Positions 54,961 through 64,000 of a stretch of 64,000 nt of DNA are shown here, piece by piece. The position numbers and the translations under genes were made by a program. Under the pieces are notes generated by a model, which worked only from the letters and a program-made list of their open reading frames with translations, did not search any database and was not told where the DNA came from. Source of the DNA: Capra hircus (taxonomy: Eukaryota; Chordata; Mammalia; Artiodactyla; Bovidae); NCBI RefSeq assembly GCF_001704415.2, contig NW_017189517.1, positions 12,225,167 through 12,289,166 of the forward strand, read 5' to 3'. The number at the start of each line of letters is the position of its first letter. The first letter of the stretch is position 1.

Positions 54961-55429
54961 CCCCATAGGCATGTAGCCCGCAGTTCAGAGCTGTCCATCA
55001 GCTGTCTGCCTCACACACACATATCTTGTGGGTCCCCCTGAACTAAACAGTGCTTGAGCTTGATTGCAAAACATCTGGTGAGTTAAGTTACAGAAACAGT
55101 TATTTCTCCAGCAGTCTCATGTGGCTAGAAGATGCGCCTTACTAAACCCTAAAATCAAGTGTGCCTGTGGTGCCACATTTCATTTGGAGACCCATCAAAT
55201 GTTGTTGCTGTAAAGGACCACTTTATGACGTCACCGCTGAAGGCTACGTTTACCAACCCCCACCCCAATTTGGTTCAAGTTCTGAAACTTTTCCTGGGCT
55301 GAGCTCAGGGTTAAGTGAAGCTCACCGTCTCTCAGGAGCGACAGGCAGGTCACCAGCTGGCTCTCACGTCATGGAATAAGTACCCCGATAGAGGCAAGAA
55401 CATGATGCGCCAGGAAAATCCACAGGAAG
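54961..55429. other. unique non-coding sequence
   Basis: Nothing recognised. Confidence 0.4.
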
Positions 55430-55560
55430 GAAGGATTACTTCTTCCTGGGAGGGGACAGAGTCAGCAGAGGCTGCTCGGAGGAGGTGATATTTGAGCTGG
55501 CTCAGTTGGGGAAGCTATTCCAAGCAGGGAGAAATGTGTGATTAAAGGCATGTACACATT
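55430..55560 (-). mobile_element. possible L2 LINE fragment, antisense
   Basis: Contains ggaggaggtgatatttgagc and attccaagcagggagaaatg, resembling the inner part of reverse-complement L2. Weak. Confidence 0.4.
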
Positions 55561-56439
55561 TGGTGTACTGGGGGCAACTTAGTTGAGAGACGAGAGGCTT
55601 CCCACGGTCGGTGGTTTTCCAGGGAATGAACTCAGTCGGGAGCTCCTGGCTGTAGAAGGCTTCTTCCCTTAGGACTGTGATCCCTTAGGACTCAGCCCCA
55701 TCCTGGTCAGCGTTTGTCGATGCACAAGTGTGTGTAACTGTGGACGGCTCCACCTGGAGTGCCTAAGATTGATGTGTAGCCATCTACCTCCCCTTACATG
55801 GTGCTAAGGAGGGCAGCTTTGTGAGAGAAAAGTTAAGTCTGAGATTTATTTTGGTCCCATTACCAGCAGTCCTTTCCTGAGTGAGGCTTAACAGGAGGCC
55901 AACCCCTAACAAACTCCTGAGTATCACCGAAGTGTTCAGGGTTGGCATGAAAAGCCAAAGAAGATGAAAAGAAAGAAAGGAATCAAAGGATCCTTCAGAA
56001 GAAAAGAGGCAGACAGTAATGGCTATAGGATTTGGAATCACTTTTCTCTGATTGGCAGGTGGGAATTGCAGCTTAGCTATGGTGCAGGGTAGTTCCCTTT
56101 TAATGCTATTATTGATACGAGACTCCCTGTTCCCACAGAGAGAACGATGTTAGGGAAGAAAAGAAATATCTGATGTCAGCCTGGGCATGCTGACTGCCCG
56201 TACACTGTGGCAGAGAAGCAGCAGCTTTATTTTGAAAAAAAAAAAAAAAAAAAAGTCAACCTTTTTTTTTTTTCAGCCAGAGGAAAATAAGGTAGGGCTT
56301 TTGTCACTAATGGCTAGCCTTTCGTGTGGCTTTATTTTCCTAATCTTGCAAGCCTACTGTTGCCTTCCAAAGAGATGACAGAAGCCACTGTGCTGACTGG
56401 GTTGTTCTTTTTGCCCCAAGTCTGTCTAACCTTGGACAA
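55561..56439. other. unique non-coding sequence
   Basis: No repeat family apart from the poly-A/poly-T hairpin at 56235-56273. Confidence 0.4.
56235..56273. repeat. poly-A / poly-T inverted repeat
   Basis: A20 (56235-56254), a seven-base spacer gtcaacc, then T12 (56262-56273). It can fold into a 12-bp A:T hairpin. Confidence 0.9.
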
Positions 56440-56640
56440 GCAGAGAATCAGAAAGCATGAGAACTGGAAAGGGCTTGGAGAGCACGGAGCCCAGCCCCTC
56501 TCCTACCAAGAGAAAAATTAAAGAGCCCAGAGGCAGGAAGGGACTGGCTTGTGGTCACGTGGCTCACAGAGGCACGGCTGGGGTAGAACTCCGGCTTCTT
56601 TCTCTAGTCCTCTTTGCATCAACCACAGACTGCAATGCCT
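56440..56640 (-). mobile_element. MIR-family SINE, antisense, degraded
   Basis: Contains agagcccagaggcaggaagg, gacttggcttgtggtcac-like sequence, gtggctcacagaggcacgg and gggtagaactccggcttct, in antisense MIR order. Confidence 0.5.
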
Positions 56641-56779
56641 CTCCCAGAAGCAGGCAAGAGCAGTGGATTATTCTCAGGGAGGGGCCAGGGGAGTGTTTGA
56701 ATTGCTGCCAATAGAGAAAGGGATGGAGAAGAAAGAGGAACAGGCCTACTTGCTACTCCCCTCCCCCAGATAAGTAAAC

Positions 56780-56966
56780 GTGAAAGTGTTAGTTGCTCAG
56801 TCATGTCTGACTCTTTGTGAACCCATGGACTATAGCCCGCCACAATCCTCTGTTGGATTCTGCAGGCAAGAATACTGGAGTGGGTTGCCATTCCCTTTGC
56901 CAAGAGATCTTCCTGACACAGGAATGGAATCTGGGTCACCTGCAATGTGAGCCATCAGGGAAGTCC
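56780..56966 (-). mobile_element. Bov-tA SINE, antisense
   Basis: From gtgaaagtgttagttgctca to gagccatcagggaagtcc, with an internal deletion that removes part of the tRNA-like head. Confidence 0.9.
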
Positions 56967-57099
56967 GGTTTTTTCTAGTCACATTTTCCTACCAGCAAGA
57001 TCCCTACCTACTTCATATGCTTTGTAAGTAGAGAATAAATGAGCTTTCTCAGCTTCAGAGGAGATTTATGTGGGCAATATCTTATCATTGACCTAAGCC

Positions 57100-57385
57100 C
57101 CCTTTGGGCAGAGGTTTTACCTTCCAGTGGCCACAGAGGGAGGAAGGGGTCTGTCTAGCTTACACATCACTTCCTCCAGGAAGCATTCCCTGATTTTCCA
57201 AAGTGAGCTGCACAACCCCTCCCCACCTTCACTCTTTTCACACCAAATGTATGTCTTTGATTACCCATCCACCTCCTTGGCTGGACTTCAAGCTCCTTGG
57301 GGACGGGGACAATGTCCTCTCCATTTCTTGGGCACAGAGTCTGACCCAAAGTGGACAATAAATGTTTCTTGAACATCTGAGGACT
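57100..57385 (+). mobile_element. L2 LINE 3' end, sense
   Basis: Well-preserved order: acttcctccaggaagcattc, cctgattttccaaagtgag, acttcaagctccttgggga, cggggacaatgtcctctcc, then ggacaataaatgtttcttg. Confidence 0.85.
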
Positions 57386-58134
57386 CAAATGTAACAAGGG
57401 TTGACTCTTGTTTCTCAGCAAATTAAAAAAAAAAAACAAAAACAAAAAATAAACACCACTCCACCGGGGAGAGAATGAGAAATCCAAGTGAGTTCTTTGT
57501 TCCTTGTTGGGCGTGATGATTCCTGGGGCTCTGCAAGCCTCAGTCCCACATGGCCCTTCTCTGTGGTGGTGTGTCTGCCAGGCACACACCAGTACGATCC
57601 TCTGGTGTGTTTCACTTCAGATGCCTGTTTTGTTTTGTTTTTTTTTCAGGATGGAGGTTGTTGAATAGATTTTGGTTATACTAGAAGGCATGGCTGAATT
57701 TTATCATCCTTCATGAAAACATCACAGGGGAGAGGCATCTTCCAAAGCAGGGGTGGGTGGAGCATGAGGAGCCTAGAGCTTCAGGTCAAAATATTTTTTG
57801 CCTCTTAACTAAATGGTTTGGTGTTGGTTCTCTGACCTTCTAGTGAGTTCTACAGATTTGCATTTAATCGTATCCCTATTCCTAAGAGCCACACACCTGC
57901 AGAATCCTGGGTCATGGAGGCAGTTTTTTTGGCTTAGATGCATTTGTTCCAGGAGAAAGGGCCAGGCCTCTTCTTTTTGCACCATGGCCAAAGCTGGAGC
58001 AGGATAGGCAGCCGATGATGAACCACAAGAGACAAATTCTTCCTGGTCTGTGTCTGTCATTCTCAACATGTATTGTACATTCGAAACCTTTTATCAAAAA
58101 TTCAAAATTAAGACTCTAGGGAAGAAAAACCGAT
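57386..58134. other. unique sequence with short A/T runs
   Basis: A-rich run at 57424-57451 and T-rich run at 57628-57648. Nothing else recognised. Confidence 0.4.
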
Positions 58135-58275
58135 ACCAGATTAATAGGAAAAAATATCCTCAGGCACCCCACCCACCCCAGACCAATTGCATCAGAAGGT
58201 CAGGCTTGGGCATCAGTATTTGACAAACTCTCCAAGTGATTCTGATGTGCAACCAGATTTGAAAACCACTGGCCT
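58135..58275 (-). mobile_element. MER5A-type element, antisense
   Basis: Contains caccccacccaccccagacc, gggcatcagtatttgacaaa, ccaagtgattctgatgtgca and the terminal tttgaaaaccactgg. Confidence 0.8.
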
Positions 58276-58319
58276 AAGTAGAGGGTGGTCATGTGCTCAC
58301 TCCTTCTTATTTACTTTCT

Positions 58320-58362
58320 GCATGTGTGCATGCATAGTGACTTCAGTCGTGTCTGACTCCAG
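58320..58362 (-). mobile_element. very short Bov SINE insertion
   Basis: About 43 bp containing gtgacttcagtcgtgtctga, the reverse complement of a Bov SINE 3' end. It is flanked by a perfect nine-base TSD ttactttct (58311-58319 and 58363-58371). Confidence 0.75.
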
Positions 58363-58371
58363 TTACTTTCT

Positions 58372-59209
58372 AGGGAGTTCTAAAAAGAGGCAGTCCTTTA
58401 AACCAGAACTCTCAGGGTTTCCCCATCCAAGTCTGTGAAGGTCTGAGAGACTAGAGAGCACTAATTCTGCTCTCACCCGAGCTGTGTCTGAGTGGACATA
58501 AACACGTGGGCGAGGGTTCAGAGTACCTGACACAGTTCTCTTCTTGCCTTGGCTTACAAGGCCACGAGGCACTGATGATTTTGCCTTTGACTTCACTGGT
58601 TCATCATACCACCTGAATCTGCCTTACAGATGACAGAGTTTCACATGGACTTTATTGCTTCCAAAGTACACTTGAGGCAAATTTTAAGTCATTTTCAACT
58701 GTAAATTTGTATTTGTTGCCTGCGTTCCATTCCGTCCTGTCTTTCATCTGAAACTGTGGTGGGCACATGGTAGAAGCAGACCTCTGACTTTGGGGTTTTT
58801 GAGGTTTGGGGTTCACAGAGAGAGAGCTCTTGATGGGGGGCTGTTTTGACATAGCCCTGAAGCAGCCTGTCAATGTATTCTGTGCAAACAGGTCAATGGA
58901 GTGAAAAAACAATCCAGGCAACTGAGTGGCGGACTCATAGATTATTTGATTGACAGGGTTGGTGGAGTCACTCAGGAAGGCTGCAGCACAGCACTGCAGC
59001 CTGAGAGGCCAGACAACCTGCCAATACTGAGAGCATCTGCTTAGGACGCACTGGAGCCCACTTGGCTCAAGCCATTAAAACCAGAAAGAAGTAAAGACAT
59101 CAAGTGCCCTGGGGCACTGTGAAGACTGATGGATCTTTTCCCTCATTCTATGGCAGCTCTTCGAATCTCTGGGCTACGCTGCTCATGACCTCCACGTTTC
59201 CTCTTGAGC
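58372..59209. other. unique non-coding sequence
   Basis: Nothing recognised. Confidence 0.4.
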
Positions 59210-59400
59210 GAGTTGAGAGGAAAGCTCAGCTCTGGCATTAGGCCCTGCAGCTTCTTAGCTGTGTGACATTGAACGAGTGACTTGACCTATCTGTGCCTCA
59301 CTTGCCTTGTTTATCCATATTACATACTTCATGGGGATGTTGGGAGGGTACTATGTAACTAGTCATGAAAATCCTTCGACAAATTCTTGATGCATATACA
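59210..59400 (+). mobile_element. MIR SINE, sense
   Basis: Contains cttcttagctgtgtgacatt, gagtgacttgacctatctgt and gcctcacttgccttgtttat. Diverged 3' half. Confidence 0.75.
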
Positions 59401-59449
59401 TAAAAAACATTGACTATAGTAGCTCTGATGATAAATAACGCTGTAATGA

Positions 59450-59690
59450 GTAGAGTGGATAGGACACAGACTTTGGTGTCAGATGGCCTGGGTTTGAATT
59501 CTGTCTCCACCATTTCCTGACCCAGTGACTTGAACAAGTAGGTTACTTGAGCAAGCAGGTTAAAATCTCTACGTGCACCACTTTCTTCATCCTCTGTCAT
59601 AGCGGAAGAGTGACTTGATGTAAGCATGTAGCACTGTGCCTGGGATATGAGTGGTCCATAAATGATGGCTATTATGAATATCAGTCACCA
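59450..59690 (+). mobile_element. MIR SINE, sense
   Basis: Contains cacagactttggtgtcagat, ggcctgggtttgaattctgt, cccagtgacttgaacaagta, tagcactgtgcctgggatat and taaatgatggctattatg, covering the full MIR length. Confidence 0.85.
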
Positions 59691-60704
59691 TCATCATCCT
59701 GATGGTTGCCAGGAAATTGCCCTAGTTTCTCAGCCCCTCCTCAGTATGACACCTTCTCTTCATTCTTTGCCATTCCCATCCCTTTCATTCAGTCGTGCTT
59801 CAGTTTGTCATTTTCTCCTACAAGGAGTGAGGGATACAAGATGGACCCCCGATTTTTGCTGCTATGAGCATGCTGCTCTATGCTTCCCTCTCTTTGCCTA
59901 TCAGTGACCATCCTGAGACCCTGTTGTAGGGATTGTATGAAACCAGGTCTCCCCAACTTCTGCCTAACTGATGTTCTAAGCCTTGACCTGCAGCTTTACC
60001 TTAATCCTTGTCCAGTTGCACGTGGGGTTTGGCCCATAAGTCCAGCCAGTCACCAGCTCTTGGTCATCTACTTTCTTGATTATTTTGGTTGGGTATTTTT
60101 GGAGGCGTTGTGTGCTGATATTTATTTTGGCAGGTTTGGGTCTGGCAGAAGCCAACTGTGGTGCTGCTCACATCACCATCTTCCCCGTTACTCTCTTTGT
60201 GCTTCAGTAAATCTTGAATTGACACACCTACTTTGTGCTTGGCTTTGCCGAGAACCCTGACTACCGCATCTACACGCTCAAATAGGCATCTATCTGAAAT
60301 ATTTCCATTGTGCCTAGACAGGCCTCTAAGGGCTCACCTTGCACCCTTAAGTCTTTTAAGTGGTGAAGAACATGAGAAATGTGTATAACTTTAAATATTG
60401 ACCTGGGCTCCATAAAATCAGGAAAATTATTTAGTGCCATGGAAAACCAGATTTTCATGCGTGACTTTTGAATAATCATGTAATTGTTTCCTTAAGTTGA
60501 TGTGTAAAAAACTGTGGGTCAAGCTTTGGATGAACAGAAGTGCAAACAAAACCCGTATTTGCACCTGTTGTTGGGAGAAATGTTGGCGAATTACTTTAGG
60601 CTAGCCGATGATACTCCACAGTGGCTTACCCAGATTTGGAGGAATCCTTATTTGGCCTTTACGCCATGGGTTCTATGAAGGGAGCCTGCCTAGTGGGCAG
60701 GACA
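59691..60704. other. unique sequence, possibly an eroded LTR or other old repeat
   Basis: No family identified. 60180-60260 resembles the 3' part of an old LTR (cttcagtaaatcttgaattg; gccgagaaccctgactac), but I could not define a 5' end. The 126-residue open frame at 59880-60260 has no domains. Confidence 0.3.
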
Positions 60705-60800
60705 TAGTGAGAGGAGGCCTCCTTGATAGCCTTGAAATCTGGACCCTATTTCCTTCTATGCAACTGTGGACAAGCCATTGCCTGTCTCTCGGTCTGTTTC
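60705..60800 (+). mobile_element. possible MIR fragment, sense
   Basis: Contains ccttgaaatctggaccctat, caactgtggacaagccattg and cctgtctctcggtctgtttc, a degraded MIR core. Confidence 0.4.
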
Positions 60801-61129
60801 CAGGGAGGTTTGGCTTCAGATTTGACCTTTGACTATTTTTGACTTCGAGAGAAACAGCTGAATCCATGCATGAACTTCTGTCTCAGCCTTACGTCTTAAA
60901 AAAACAAACCCAAACTACCTTGTAAGCAAATGCACATGATTTGAAACAGGGGACTCCATGTGTGGACTGTGTCCTGTGCTTGCTTTTCCTGAGATCTGCC
61001 TGGTTCCACGTGCTGGTTGACCACACAAGACCATTCCATTTTCGTACTGGATGTACAAGTCCTTTCTCTTGACTGTGCTCTCTGAAGACTGGTGAAAAGT
61101 TTCCTATAATAAATGGTACCACTATGAAT
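60801..61129. other. unique non-coding sequence
   Basis: Nothing recognised. Confidence 0.4.
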
Positions 61130-61350
61130 AGCACCTACCAAAGGCTGTGTACTGTGTGTCAGGCCCTTTGCTGTGTACCTTATGTACACTTCCTCTGTTG
61201 ACATTTATAACATCCTATGGAATAGGTCTTATATTATTATCTTCATTTACCAAGATGAGGGATGACTTATGGAAGGTAAAACATAGCTAGTGAGTTTTAG
61301 GGCCCACATTAGGACCTAGGACTGTCTGATCCAAATCTGAGGGTCTTAGT
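61130..61350 (-). mobile_element. MIR SINE, antisense
   Basis: Contains gtcaggccctttgctgtgta, cttcatttaccaagatgagg and aacatagctagtgagtttta. Confidence 0.7.
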
Positions 61351-61394
61351 AACTGTTGTGATCTCCTGCTTTTTGCATCCCTGGGTGGAACAGT

Positions 61395-61560
61395 TACATG
61401 ATCATCATTATCATCATCACAGTAGTAGTTTGCCTTGGACGCTATGAAGTAGATACGATTATCCTGCATTTTCTAACAGAAGACACATAGGCTCAGAGAG
61501 ATGTGGTCACTTGTTCAAGATCTCATGTCCGTAAGCTTTCAAGCTGACATGATTCCGAGG
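61395..61560 (-). mobile_element. MIR SINE, antisense
   Basis: Contains gattatcctgcattttctaa, cacataggctcagagagatg and ggtcacttgttcaagatctc. Confidence 0.65.
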
Positions 61561-62539
61561 ATGATCTGTCTCTGGGGTTAGAACAAGCCTTGAAGGACCT
61601 TATGAGTTTGCTTTTCATTCTCTGCTTTCAGGAACTTTGCCCTCAGCTTTCCCGAACAGTTTCATCAGCACTGCCAACCAGGCTGGGGCAATTCTAAGTC
61701 CCTACAACCTCACTAAAGCCTCTGAGAAACCTGTGGCCCTTACTTACAAAGTAGGTAATTCTGCCTTTTCAGCACAAAGAAGTAAATCAAATGACACACG
61801 AAATACAGCAGCGGAAAAGAAGGAGCAAACAAAGGAGGAGGAAGCGCGTTCCCTCTTCTCTACCCCTCCAGCCAATGTCCACAAAGTCGCATTGTCTGTC
61901 AAAGCAAAACCCTTGTTTCCCATCCCCTTGCACACCAGAGAGCCATGTTCCCAGCAGTGTTTAAAGGCTGCCTGTATTTAACTGTCAGCTGCCTTGATGT
62001 GCCTGATTCTCAGTTTCAGCAGCTGCTTCCTCAGTTTCCCTAACCTTGGGAACTCTTAGCTTTTTGCCTAACCAGTGGAGGATTGCCACCAAGTGGGCAT
62101 ACTGGGAACTGCACAGCTTAAAAAGAAAGTTATATATATATTTTTTCCCTTTCTAAAGGCAAACTCCATCCATTCTTCAATCCTAGTTAAGGGATTAACC
62201 ATGCCCTTTCTTCTTCTTTTTTCTTAGTCTTTTGTCTAGTCTTTTGTCAGCCTCGCTGCTCATTAGCTCTTATACAAGAAGCAGAGCAGGGAAACGCAAA
62301 TCACTGATGGATTTCAGTATACCGCCTCCCTCTCTGCCCCCTACCACCAGCCCCCACGGCACCTCTGCAATTGTGAGTGGTTTGTTGGGAGAGTACCTCT
62401 AGTTTTTGATGGGGTTGGGCTCATTTAAAACACCCCTGTTCTCCTTTGGTATTGAAGACTCAGAACTGATTACATCTGCAGAGCAGTGTGAATTGTAGGT
62501 TCTACAGGGAGCTAATACAAAAGACAATTCACAACGGAG
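61561..62539. other. unique non-coding block
   Basis: No repeat identified. A 115-codon open stretch (61637-61981) follows a splice-acceptor-like tract and is discussed among the findings. 62130-62230 is T-rich. Confidence 0.4.
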
Positions 62540-63309
62540 TATATACAAGTAGCTAATAAACAAAAGACAAAAAATCAACTTCTCTAGTAACCAATGAACT
62601 GTAAGTTAAAACTAAGAATGGAAACTATTTGTACCTATAAAATAGCTGAGAAGTGTTAAAATCAAAATTCTCAGGATTGGAGAGGATGCAGTGGAATGGT
62701 TGTTTTGATACAGTGCTGGTAAAGAGTCATAAATTACTCACAGCCTTTCTGGAGTACACGTTGGCAGTGTGATCAAGAGAATTAAAAATGTGTATATGCT
62801 TTGACTCTACAGCTTTGCTACTAGAAATTTCACTGAAAGAAATAATCAGATACAAATGTTTATGTATAAGGATCTTTACTGGAGCATTACCTAGAAAGAA
62901 AACTACAGGACTCTAAATGTCTAAAATGTCTTAGTTAAATGTAAGGTATCATCATAGACTAGAATATTAATTAGCTATTTGTCAAAAACCATGTTCTTAG
63001 GAAATAGTCAAGGATTTAAGGTTAAGGAAATTCTTTATGGTATAAAAATATTTTTTAAATAAATCCTTTCAAAATACAAAACTCGTATAATCATATCTTG
63101 TTTTGTAAACGTCCCAATTTTGAAAAACAGTAAAATGCATAGAAAAATTACTGGATATAAATATGCCATGTAAATAGCAAGCATCTCTCAGATGGGATTA
63201 TTGGTGGTTTTTTCCTTTTTCATACTTTTCTTCATTATCCAAGTTTTCTGTAAAGAGTATTATTGATTTTATAATCAGAAAAAAACTAGTCACAAAACAA
63301 AAAAATAAA
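62540..63309 (+). mobile_element. L1 LINE 3' end, sense, old
   Basis: Contains gctaataaacaaaagacaaa, attggagaggatgcagtgga, ctttgactctacagctttgc, gggattattggtggtttttt and the terminal ttttataatcagaaaaaaac followed by an A-rich tail. Strongly diverged. Confidence 0.75.
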
Positions 63310-63549
63310 GAAGCTTGGAGAATGACAGTTTAACTCAAATACATGGTCAGTGCTAAGAAAATTATGAAAAGTCTGTACATTCCCAGCTCACAGAATTAGT
63401 GCTTAAAAGGATCTTCGACATATCTAGTGTCAACCCCACGAATGCCACTGCAATCCCGTCTGATTTCCTGGCACCCGTGTCAGGCAGCCTATCCTTAAAC
63501 ACTGTGCTTAAGGAACTCACTCACAGGCTCTGGCAGCTGCCTCTTCAAA

Positions 63550-63800
63550 GTATAATAATAGCGATAATCCCATCATGCATCCAGTGATTTACAGTCTATA
63601 AAGCTTTTAAAAGTACCATTTTGTCTTACAACCCTGGGAGGCAGGAAGGGCAAGTGCAATTATCAGCACTTTCCAGATGAGCATCCGGAGCTGAAGTGAC
63701 TTCTGATGGTAAAGTGACTTGTTGTGTCGCTGGTTAATAGCAAAGCCGAGACTAAAATCCAGGTGTCCTGACTCCCAGTCTGAGGCTCCTTCCATCCCTC
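63550..63800 (-). mobile_element. MIR-family SINE, antisense
   Basis: Contains ccagtgatttacagtctata, aagcttttaaaagtaccatt, acaaccctgggaggcaggaa, tttccagatgagcatccgga and gtgtcctgactcccagtctg. The preceding 63380-63540 may be another old repeat I cannot name. Confidence 0.7.
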
Positions 63801-64000
63801 CCCAGTATCCAGTGTTCAGTTTCATAAAAGTATCTCCCTTGCTTGAGCTTATGTTGGCCTTACTAGAGCTCGAACTCTTCCACAGTACCTTGTATATAGG
63901 GTCCTAGGTTCCAGAAGACATGCCTGGGTGTGAAGCTACTTGCGAACCAAGACCCAAAGCAGGGCAAACAGCCAAAGAGCTCAGGGGAGAATGAGGAATC

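Noticed and set aside
1..64000. CRISPR array, operon, phage or other prokaryotic system
   Set aside because: Spaced direct repeats with unique spacers are absent, open frames are short and scattered, and the repeats are all mammalian retroelements and DNA transposons.

Overview
This window is non-coding nuclear DNA from a ruminant, almost certainly a bovid. The evidence is its repeats: many tRNA-derived Bov-tA/Bov-A2 SINEs, three pieces of the RTE-type LINE BovB, CHR-type (cetacean-hippo-ruminant) SINEs and artiodactyl L1 3' ends, over a background of old mammalian repeats (MIR, L2, MER5A, MER20, other hAT-Charlie elements). Cattle, sheep, goat and buffalo cannot be told apart from sequence alone. 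I found no functional protein-coding gene, rRNA, tRNA gene or CRISPR array, and no bacterial-style operon features. The only recognisable protein-coding sequence is decayed BovB endonuclease and reverse transcriptase. All repeat names are from memory of family consensus sequences, so boundaries are approximate except where a target-site duplication (TSD) is given.

Layout: 1-10 kb is mostly unique sequence with MIR, L2 and a few Bov SINEs. 10-20 kb holds a BovB 3' end, four L1 pieces, a MER5A and an unassigned old repeat split by a SINE. 20-33 kb mixes inverted MIRs, a CHR SINE, MER20, L1 with nested SINEs, a mariner-type hairpin element (about 29.6 kb) and an old BovB fragment. 33.4-36.5 kb is one 2.9-kb BovB inserted into an L1. 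38-50 kb is the densest part: SINEs in LINEs, SINEs in SINEs, an L1 in an L1, and a rearranged L1 at 41.2-42.3 kb whose 3' junction is present twice. 50.5-51.0 kb is a solo ERV LTR. 51.6-56 kb is low in repeats and locally GC-rich, and may carry regulatory DNA. 57-64 kb returns to MIR, L2, MER5A and an old L1.

There is no set of genes working together here. The interest lies in insertion history and in small unexplained structures: the duplicated L1/MIR junction, a short hairpin-forming insertion inside a MER5A at 45.26 kb, a mariner hairpin resembling bovine miR-2284/2285 precursors, two SINE insertions of only about 35-45 bp, a C-rich run able to form a G-quadruplex on the minus strand, and several repeat-poor blocks that could be conserved non-coding elements. 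I see no convincing evidence of a new biological system.
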